In this document: positions 56,160 through 64,000 of the stretch, in pieces
How the letters are laid out: every line of letters starts with the position of its first letter
Position numbering within the stretch: position 1 is the stretch's first letter
Origin: Cricetomys ansorgei
Lineage: Eukaryota; Chordata; Mammalia; Rodentia; Nesomyidae
Direction of reading: 5' to 3'
Assembly: GCA_026225945.1 (NCBI GenBank)
Contig: JAMJFZ010003163.1
Coordinates: 20,830,501-20,894,500, forward strand
DNA: 64,000 bases
Made by a program: the position numbers and the translations under genes
The notes under the pieces: generated by a model
What the model was told of the DNA's origin: nothing
What the model saw: the letters and a program-made list of their open reading frames with translations, nothing else
Database searches by the model: none

Positions 56160-56345
56160 GAAAGCTGATTAAAGTAGCCATTTCCAATTGTACTTTAGCC
56201 ATCAGATTCTTAGGACTGATAGCAATGTATTGCCAACCATATTGGAGAATGAAGCAAAATCTGATCGCGTGTTTATTTCAAATTGTGATATTTGGTTAAT
56301 CAAAGATTGACAGACAGGAGCACAAAAGACCTGGTAAACCAGTGG
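56160..56345. other. Candidate conserved non-coding element
   Basis: GGTTAATCAAAGATTGACAG holds a TCF/LEF-like ATCAAAG (56299-56305) and a MEIS/TGIF-like TGACAG (56308-56313) 3 bp apart, within repeat-free DNA that also contains CAATTGTACTTTAGCC. Function is inferred. Confidence 0.33.
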
Positions 56346-57058
56346 CAACTGACACCCTCCTGCTCTGGTGAGGCAGAATCCCTGGGTAAACCCAAGCTCC
56401 TATTCCCTGGCATTTCATCCAAATAGGAACCAAAGGGGACCCTCCGTGAGGACCTTCTGCAGTGCAGAGACTTCTTCTAATTCGGGAATACCCTGCACTT
56501 TATACCACTCCCCAGTAGTTTATGACCACCACCCCTCTCTCAGGACCTAATTTTTAAAGAATTTCTCTTTGAAATCAAACATATATAGTGGTGATTATTC
56601 TTTAAAAATAAAGAGACTCTAGCTTCAGAGAGCATGTGAGAAGCTTACTCTCATGACTTGTAAATAGTCTCATTTGTAAATACAAGAGCTTTATGGCAAA
56701 GTGTTTCAATAATTAAATTAAAACAAGCAAAGAGGAATGGAGCTAAGGGCGACAGGTCTGGACAGATAAGCTCCCGTGGGACCTCAGGCCATAAGAACGG
56801 AAAAGGCTTTAACGAGGTGGAAGGCAGTTTTTAAGCACCGATAAGCATCCTTAACAGTTTTAAAGGGGAAAGATGGTTTACACAGTAGTCTGCCATGTTC
56901 CAAGCTCCTTGGAAGCCAGAAACTGATAGCTTCCATCACGTGGGACACGAGGGGTTGCAGGGAGCAGAGCCACTGTTCTCTACGGAGCTCATAGTTGCAA
57001 TGCAGGACGGCATGTAAAGGGGATGCCACCATCTTGGAGAGGAAGAGTAAACTTCAAT
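56346..57058. other. Unrecognised single-copy DNA
   Basis: No element was recognised. GTTTTAAAGGGG and similar words near 56859 are not diagnostic. Confidence 0.35.
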
Positions 57059-57059
57059 G

Positions 57060-57128
57060 GAGGGCACAGTTTAGTGGTAGGACCTTTGCTCAGGGTGCAT
57101 GAGGCCCAGGGGACTGGGAAGCAAGCGA
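57060..57128 (+). mobile_element. ID-like SINE, decayed (tentative)
   Basis: CAGTTTAGTGGTAGGACCTTTGCTCAGGGTGCATGAGGCCCAGGGGACTGGGAAGCAAGC resembles the ID element ('agctcagtggtagagtgcttgcctagcatgcacaaggccctgggttc'), a tRNA-Ala/BC1-derived SINE. Confidence 0.55.
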
Positions 57129-57145
57129 GCAAGAGAGTAAGAGGG

Positions 57146-57335
57146 CTGGGGCTGGAGAGATGGTGCAGTGGTTAAGAGTACTTGCTCTTGCAGAGGACCC
57201 AGGACTCATATGATGGCTCACAACCATCCACAACTCCAGTTCCAGGGAATCCAACGCCCTCTTCTGGCCTCCAAGGGTACTGCAAGCATGTGGTGCTCAG
57301 CCATACACGCACACAGAATAAAACATTTAAAAAGA
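57146..57335 (+). mobile_element. B3 SINE, well preserved
   Basis: GGGGCTGGAGAGATGGTGCAGTGGTTAAGAGTACTTGCTCTTGCAGAGGACCCAGGACTC is the intact head with pol III box-like sequence. CAACTCCAGTTCCAGGGAATCCAACGCCCTCTTCTGGCCTCC and GCAAGCATGTGGTGCTCAGCCATACACG follow, with AATAAAACATTTAAAA at the 3' end. It is the best B2/B3-class copy in the window. Confidence 0.95.
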
Positions 57336-57425
57336 GAGAGAGCAAGAGGGACAGAGGGAGGGAGACCGAGAAGAAGGGAGGGAAAAGAAAAAGAGAAAAC
57401 AATGAAAGAAAAGTTGCAGTAGAGT
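57331..57425. repeat. Purine-rich (GA)n/(GGGA)n tract
   Basis: AAAGAGAGAGAGCAAGAGGG and similar purine repeats extend from the B3 tail. Confidence 0.85.
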
Positions 57426-57429
57426 GAGA

Positions 57430-57720
57430 TGAAGGTGAGCTCAAAATTAGCATATAAAAGATTCCTGTGAGATATTGAAAACCCCACCCAGCAAGCCTGT
57501 CACATGACAGGATGAGTGCAAAACCTAAGTGCTCTATCCAAATGACCTATAAAGGTCCCAATCTGCTGAGAATAGGGATCCCCAGCACTTACACTCCGGT
57601 GCTTTGCCCTCACAATAAACTACCCCTGTTTCTGTTCCTACCCATATGTCTTTGTCCAACTCCTTGTTTGGGGACACAGGAACGTGGAAATCCCAGTCAC
57701 TGCCCACAGGATTCCCATGC
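57430..57720 (+). mobile_element. ERV-like solo LTR (tentative)
   Basis: ACCTATAAAGGTCCC provides a TATA-box-like site near 57546. TGCTGAGAATAGGGATCC, CACTCCGGTGCTTTGCCC and CACAATAAACTACCCC (AATAAA at 57614-57619) follow, then a U5-like CTGTTTCTGTTCCTACCC and CTTGTTTGGGGACACAGGAACG. The spacing of TATA box to AATAAA (about 70 bp) fits a compact retroviral U3-R-U5. I cannot name the family. Confidence 0.45.
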
Positions 57721-59040
57721 TTAGTTACAACCCAATTAAGCGACCAGTAGCTCTGACATGATAGGAAGGAATTCAGACTTCTCCAGTACAGGCGTCTCTG
57801 CATTCTATCACAGTCCAAAAGAGACCTCCAGAATCTAATAGATTCAAGATCACTTCGCTGTCCACCCAACAGCCACAAGGCAGTAAGTATGTGAGAAGGT
57901 TGAAGTTTTCTACTTATGCTGTAGAGTGCATATAGTCACAAGTAGGGCAACAGGCATTTCGGAGGTAGTCTCCTTCCTCAGATTCATTGAGAAGATGAAG
58001 GAACGTTAGAAGGCAACTGTACTCTCAAAGCATGGAGTCACTTCACCTGTTTCCTGAGAACGCCGCTGACCCACACACACCTGGGTCAGTGCTGGGGGAA
58101 TGTAGAAGCAAGAGGCTGGGAGAGTTCTAGACTTGAGAAAAGGTGTTGGTTTGTAGCATGTGGGACAAGCCAATAAACCAGGAAAGAAGATGTTTTTTGA
58201 CAAGGGAAGGGGCTAAAAGAATACAGAAACAAAGAGGGAGGAGAGAGGTAACCAGAGAATGCATGGGTCTGAGGTTCAGGTAGAGAGGCTACTGTGGCCT
58301 CTTAGATTGCCAACCTGGCTGTCACATGGATGGCCAGAATGCCTCCCATGTCCCCCATACCATGCCACTTGGAATGTGGTTTGGAATTTTACCATCAGAC
58401 AGATCAACAAGTAAGGAGCTGCCTGGTAGGTTCAGTGCCTGTGAGGTGTATGCAGCCAGCATGGTAAAAAGACCACAGCTGGAGTTCCATTGACTGGAGT
58501 CAATGCTTTCCACAGAATAATGCATTTTATCCTTGCAGGGTACACAGAAGTTACAGGGGATGGAGAGCACGCTAGTGTTTGTGGATGGAGGGGGTCTACA
58601 TCTGGAGGAACCTCACTGGAAAGAACAAAAGAGAGAAGTGGCCCCCTTCCATTCCTTGCCTTCCTCCTAGGCATGCCCAGTAGATGAGCCCCACCCCCCA
58701 TTCTATGCTAAATACAAGGAACATGATGACCACTTGTTCAGCCCTACTTAACTGAGAGTGGACAAATATCTGCAAACGGACTAGGATATTTGTCCTTGGT
58801 GAAAATCTCTTCAACATAAACTCAGATTTTGTCCACACATGTGTCCCTTTGGTAAAATAGAAATATCTTTGGAATGTGAAATTCTCTGCCCCTTCCAGTT
58901 CTCTCTCCTACTATCCAGAACCTCCCTGAGTGGTTCTAGTCACCCTGTAGTTAATTCCAGAGCTTCACCTGCCCACTAAAAATCTCTTTCCTGGTCCTGA
59001 GACTCAGAGCCAACATGGGCACTGCATAGTCAAAACGGAG
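57721..59040. other. Unrecognised single-copy DNA
   Basis: An 11-bp perfect inverted repeat at 58760-58795 is reported separately. No exon or repeat family was recognised. Confidence 0.4.
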
Positions 59041-59044
59041 TACA

Positions 59045-59410
59045 GCTCACGTTCCTGACCATTGATCTGCCATCAATTTTTTCCAGGCCCGAGGCATGCG
59101 ATTATCTGCAAAGCGGACTTACAAGATAAAATCCCCAGGCCTCTCCCCTCCTCCCTCCCTTTCCAACAAGCAGACATTGATTTTACACAGAATGTGCATG
59201 GCTTTGATGGTGTTATTGCAATCAACATGAAAAATACCACCACAGCCTTATCCGGATGTCTCTCCCTTGTTTTGCCTCATAGCACAAGTGATTGTTTAAA
59301 GAGGCTTGACACTGTTGGAGTCTTTTGTTTTATGGATTTTGCAAAGCATTGCTCTTTGTCTCCTGGGCTGGCAGAGGGGAAAGCTCCCTTTTTCAAGGCA
59401 ATGGGCAGTG
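59045..59410. other. Candidate conserved non-coding element
   Basis: Two GATA-like sites (TTATCT at 59102-59107 and AGATAA at 59124-59129) and a palindromic C/EBP-like ATTGCAAT at 59215-59222 lie in repeat-free DNA. Frames up to 120 codons are open (59062-59424, plus), but opposite frames are open too. Confidence 0.33.
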
Positions 59411-59984
59411 CTTTTAGAAAATAGGATCCAAGGTGTGGGCTGTTGGGAGTTCTTGAGTTCCCACATTTTAAAGATGCTACTTCTCAAGGACAGGTTGTCC
59501 CTAACTGGCCTGGGTTTTTATTCCCTCTCTCTCTCTGACATCTGATCATCCCCCACAATTGGGTGCTACTACCCCAATTCCATGCTGTTTCAAAATAACT
59601 ACCCTGCTTCCCCCAATTTTACCTCCACCCCTCTGTCTGTCGTAGATAAATGATTGGCTGCTTGTCCCTAGCAAACATCACATTGAAACACAGCGTGTGC
59701 ACTACTCACGTGCTACCATTCCCAAGGTAAGAACCCGGGAGCCTAGATGCCCCCCATCTGCTCTTCCTCTGCCATAGCTACAATCCCTTGTACCATCCAG
59801 TTTACCTACCTCCCCCAACCGAACGGGGCACCATTCTGAATGTTCAACACGTTTGCTGTTAGTGCTGGGCTTGAATTATTTTGAAAAATGGGAAGGAGGA
59901 AGCGACTGAGCTGGGTCATGATGAGAGCACTCGTCTTAGCTCTATTGATGAATTCCCAAAGGTATTGCTTCCAGGCGGGTACTG
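59411..59984. other. Unrecognised spacer
   Basis: Single-copy DNA. Nothing was recognised. Confidence 0.35.
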
Positions 59985-60140
59985 ACATGATCTGACATTT
60001 GGTAACCCAGATACATTTTTGTTGGGGAAGCTGTCCTGTCCATTGTAGATTTCTTAGCAACATCCAAACATGCTTTCAGATATTGTCAACTCTTCCTTGG
60101 GGGGCCCACAGTGACACTTGTTGAGAGACACTCTCCAGAG
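59985..60140 (-). mobile_element. MER5A-type hAT-Charlie DNA transposon relic
   Basis: CATTTGGTAACCCAGATACATTTTTGTTGGGGAAGCTGTCCTGTCCATTGTAGATTTCTTAGCAACATCC, CAGATATTGTCAACTCTTCCTTGGGGGGCCCACAGTGACACTTGTTGAGAGACACTC is the inverted MER5A text ('...ttctttgttgtgggggctgtcctgtgcattgtaggatgtttagcagcatcc...acattgccaaatgtcccctggggggcaaaatcg...ttgagaaccactg'). Confidence 0.85.
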
Positions 60141-61595
60141 CACTGTAAGGTTATAAAATAATCGATAATTAACAACATATTCATATGGGGATCAGCCTCA
60201 GGGGCAAACTCACTATAGCATTTTGAAGACAGGCCCAGTTAACACCCAGCCATCCTTATTTCTAGACCTCATGTCACCCGCTGCCAACCCACCTCATGAG
60301 TTCAGCACACAGACCACTGTTTACTCTCCTGAGAGTCACCCAAAACTGCACATCATTTCTGTTGATCCATCAGACCTGATGCTTCTAAACTAGGGTTCCT
60401 GCATTGATCAATCTAATCTACGTCTAGGCCCAATGTCGCTTGCCTAGACTAACTGAACATTTCTGGGAGACCGTCTTCAAAAAGGCATCTGAACTCAAAG
60501 TTGGAGCAGATGGGTTTGTAGCCCAGATCTGCCACACAGATAGATTCCACTGAGCAATTCTATGTCCTGACACAGAAATGATTCACGGGTTAACTTTCAT
60601 TCCATGGAAAACAGCAAAAAAAGTGGAGACTAGCCCAGATCAGTGATCTTCTGTTATGTGGACGGCTCCAGAGTTTGACAGCTATATCTCAGGACCTAGC
60701 AAAGGAAACAGTAATGGGAGATTTCAGACTGCTCTAGAGATGCCAAGCAGACTGGAAGGATTTTCCTCTGACTTTCTACTTACTGTTGCTATGTATTATG
60801 GGTAGTATGGTATTATGGGTTAAATTTCATCCCCACCCATATAATGTTTTTAAATCAAACAGATGTGTGTATGAACATATCACACACACACAGATCTGTA
60901 CAGATACATGCACATAAATGTGCATACATGTAAATATATAATATAAAAGCATACATACTTGGTATTATCACAGTTATTTAAGTTTTAAACCCCAGTGAAC
61001 TCTCCTAATAGTTTAATGAAATCTCCAACATAGGAGTAACTTCATGAACAAAAATGTTCCAATGGCCACCGTTAGTGAGACTTGGGGAAGACAAGGATTT
61101 GGCCTGTCCCTCCTTCTCCACACCCATAGTACATAATCCCCAAGAGTCCCACAGAGAGAGTCCTAAATAAGGTGCACTTTAGAAGGCCCAAAATGCAAAG
61201 GATCAGTAAGAGTCAGCAAAGAAGAAGATGGATGGTTGGGTTTGCCTTCTCCACTTAGCCTCTGACTGCCAGCCGGATGTCTTGGGACTTGTAGCCTCCA
61301 TCTGCTGGTGCTGGCTATTTCTACTTCCCTGGCCACTGCTTTTCACAGCAGGCCAGCTCCACAGGCCTGGCTCTGGAAAGTTCTAGTCAGCGCCACAGAA
61401 CTGCTTTGGTAACACAGCCCAGGAGGAACAGGAGCAGGCTGAGAGGTAGCCACAAAAACCCTGCCTCCTGACGTATGGTATTTGATCACAGGAGAGTTTT
61501 GCAGCAGGACTGCATATAATCCTGAATTTAAATCCCTCTGAATTTCAGAGGTTCCAGTATTAAAATCCTTTTAGGGTTTTTTTCAAAGTGCATAC
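60141..61595. other. Unrecognised single-copy DNA
   Basis: Short CA-rich stretches occur at 60880-60930. No repeat family or exon was recognised. Confidence 0.4.
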
Positions 61596-61599
61596 TCTG

Positions 61600-62195
61600 T
61601 TCAGAATTTAAAAAAAAACAACCTCTAATGTATTCTTTCTCCAAAAATAGGCCCACTTATACATTTAACTTTCTTTTAAAAGGAAAGAAATGTCTATTTT
61701 AATGAGCTGTTTGTGTTGTTTATTTGACGAAAGGGGCAGTCATTTGTAAGCCACGCAGTGAAGCAGTCTTTCTGAAGTAAAGCGCAACTTCTTTCAATGA
61801 CTGCAAATAAACCCAGAAGACGCATTTATTTAAAAAGGGATTAAAGAGGGAGGGGAGCGGCTAACAACTGGAGGTACACAAGAAAGGGAGTACTTTCCTC
61901 TGGTTGCCTCTAACCACACCACAAGGCTGCCTGCTTATCATAATGTAAATTAGAGGGTGGAGAACACATGTTCTCTTAAGCCCAGGAGGTGGCTGGTGGG
62001 TGGGAGGGCAAGAGCAGAGACCGGAAGGATGAAGACAGAGGACCAGGAGCTATCTGGAGGATGGGAAGGTGTCTCCCTAGCTGGGCTTCTAAGCCAACCT
62101 TCCACCCAGGGAAGACCTGGGACCTTTGCAGGGGTTGAATAAAGGTTGAAGAGAGAGAAAGGTCCCCAAAGACAGTCTAAGGTAGAGCTTTCCTT
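61600..62195. other. Repeat-poor unique DNA, left flank of the main CNE candidate
   Basis: TTTTAATGAGCTGTTTGTGTTGTTTATTTGACG and GACTGCAAATAAACCCAGAAGACGCATTTATTTAAAAAGGG near 61696-61840 suggest constrained DNA. The 61950-62150 part is more G-rich and ordinary. Confidence 0.35.
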
Positions 62196-62900
62196 GGGGT
62201 GGCTGAGCCTCGCAGACAAGTTTTTCCATATGATTTTCATTCCATTTTCATCATCTGTTATAACATAAAATTTCATCAACTGTAAATGTCAGTTCTTCCC
62301 TTTATTATTTGCTAATGTCATAAAAATCTGAATTGTTTGCTTTGTTAAAGGGCTTGCTGGCATTGACTTTTTCTTATTTGTGCTTTACTACCCCAAATGT
62401 GTGGGGTTTATTTATTTTTATTTTTTTTTAAATAACATCCCTTTTGAAATGGGATTTAAATAACAGAGCAAGGTTTGCCATTATCATAAATGTGTAAAGT
62501 GCTTTGTGAGAAATAAAATGGATCATGGATTCAGGATAATTCAAACTGAAATGTTATGTTCAGTACCAAGATTAGATTACGTTAATGCAGTTCATTTTAA
62601 ATGGTTTAAAGGCCATCAGATGCATGTGAAAGGAATCTGTATCATAACTTAGAATAAATAGACTGAGACATTTGTTTATAATGTCAGTGCTAAACAAATC
62701 TATTACTGCATTTCTGCATGTAGCATTATGTTACCACTGCTATTAAACAAACAGAGCATGAAGATAAATTATAGCTTTAATTATAAACATTACCTTTGCG
62801 TATTTATTAATTTAAAATGGAACAATGTTCAATAACCTTAGGTTATTTATATCAGCTAACATTTTAATTAACTTTGTTGTATTTATGGGACTTGGTAATT
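62196..62900. other. Strongest candidate conserved non-coding element
   Basis: About 700 bp of AT-rich but non-repetitive DNA with almost no CpG. Words seen: TAATTA at 62778-62783, TTAATTAA at 62864-62871, SOX-like AACAATG at 62821-62827, CTTTGTT just after the TTAATTAA, and a 7-bp inverted repeat AATAACC/GGTTATT at 62831-62847. The texture is that of deeply conserved vertebrate enhancers in gene deserts. No measurement of conservation is possible here. Confidence 0.5.
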
Positions 62901-64000
62901 GTTGCTACCAGGCACATGTAGTTCCTTGAATAATGGAGGCCAGCGAACCTATCCCTGTGCACATTGCCCGTTAAATGAGATGGTGGCTTTGTCACTCCTG
63001 ACAGAGACAGGCTGCAGTGAAGACTCCCTGAGTGAGTAGCCCAAGGTTCCCGGATTACCTTTCTCCTGGGGACCCACCGATAGGGCATGCCTGAATTCCT
63101 GGACAGACTTCTTTTTAATTAAGAAATAGTGTCATTCAAAGCATCAGAGCTAGAGACTCACAGTTGAGCACGTGATCGGAGGCTCTGGCCCTTTCTCAAC
63201 AGTGGTCGGTTAAATGCAGACAGTTCTTCACTTACAATGCTTCGGCATAAAGGTTTCTGACTTCATGATGAGACAAGATAATATTCATACAAAGATAATG
63301 CTTTGCAGTTTCAAAGTAGTGTCAACACTTCCTGATTGTGCCCGCTCTTGAGCTGATGTGAATGTTCTGAGCTTTCAGATGATAGGCTATGCATATTTAA
63401 ATGTACTCGGAATCTCCCTACTTATAGTAGATTTATCGCACCCCATTGTAAACTTCTGAGCACCTGTGTGCACATCAGGTGCTTGAATCTTAATTGTGAA
63501 ACAGACAGGCAATACCTATTACAATTCTGCAAATCTTTTAATCATTTTATTTATCATTCATCAGCTTATTTGTTCCATTAACCCGCTGCTGCACAAGGTT
63601 AGTGGGAAATCCCTTCTATCCTTGCTGGAATTGAACCACAATTCAGAATACAGACCAAAAGAGGACAGAACTCTGGCTCTGCCCACCATAGTTTCTATTC
63701 AAAAGCTCTTTGTTTCCTATTGGTTTCTCAGAACCTGGTTATCTTCCAACGTTCACTCCACGAGTGATCTGGGCAACCTAGGCAATACCTGCAAACTCCT
63801 TCCTTGTTACTTAGGAGACATGGCCATCGCCTCTGAGGTCTGGCCGCCCCTTGAGAAGGCTGGCCCTTAGCAGCACTCACAACAACCTTCTCAAGTGAAC
63901 TCACAGGCTGTCTCCTGTGCACAAACCACAGGAGTCTTGAGATCTCCCTCCCATGTTCCCATACCTTCTTCCTCTTTCCTGAACCGCCCTTTCCTTTTGC
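62901..64000. other. Unrecognised single-copy DNA to the window end
   Basis: No repeat family was recognised. TATGCATATTTAAAT at 63388-63402 is an octamer-like word. The 124-codon frame at 63496-63870 has no recognised domain, and the opposite strand is also open over part of it. Confidence 0.4.

Noticed and set aside
57146..57210. tRNA-like sequence with A and B box-like words
   Set aside because: It is the head of a B3 SINE, not a functional tRNA gene.
59062..59424. 120-codon plus-strand frame as a possible exon
   Set aside because: Overlapping minus-strand frames are also open, composition is not codon-like, and the AT-rich words fit non-coding regulatory DNA better.

Overview
This window looks like nuclear DNA from a muroid rodent. 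The evidence is the set of interspersed repeats: B1 monomers, B3 and B4 SINEs, an ID-like element, and MT/ORR1-class MaLR LTRs. Older mammal-wide MIR, L2, L1M and MER5 relics and long (CA)n, (GAAA)n and (TTTA)n microsatellites are also present. CpG is depleted and no CpG island stands out. I found no protein-coding exon, rRNA, tRNA, CRISPR or prokaryotic-type operon that I can support. Every long open frame lies in a microsatellite, a transposon relic or unique DNA without recognisable protein features. The window is best read as intergenic or deep intronic, in a gene desert-like setting. Repeat names were assigned by recognising consensus sequence from memory, so class is more secure than subfamily and ends are approximate.

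Layout. 1-5 kb: unique DNA, then a cluster of (TTTA)n, B1, B3, (CA)n, an ancient L1M split by a MaLR-like LTR, B4, B3 and MIR. 5-12 kb: mostly unrecognised single-copy DNA. 12-21 kb: MaLR-like LTRs, MIR, two B1 copies and two short ancient L1 3' ends. 22-26.2 kb: one long, decayed, plus-strand L1M carrying the inter-ORF region and much of ORF2. It is interrupted by a B1-like SINE, an ORR1-like LTR and a 5'-truncated B1 with an exact target-site duplication. 26-35 kb: B4 relics, MIR, large CA/CT/TG microsatellites and a composite B1 insertion. 35-39 kb: a long purine tract whose middle holds a 120-bp copy of a segment found again 3.5 kb downstream, plus two unnamed LTR-like segments and a MER5-type relic. 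39-48 kb: MaLR-like, B4 and L1M relics and an MTD-like LTR. 48-64 kb: fewer repeats.

Several repeat-free, AT-rich blocks in the right third, and a few further left, are dense in TAATTA, SOX, TCF and CCAAT-like words and resemble conserved non-coding developmental elements. The best candidate is about 62.2-62.9 kb, followed by 52.4-52.95 kb and 55.0-55.35 kb. Conservation cannot be measured from one sequence, so these calls are inference.

No set of genes acting together is visible. The most interesting content is the candidate regulatory blocks, the templated-looking 120-bp duplication inside a microsatellite, and the nested transposon history at 22-26 kb.
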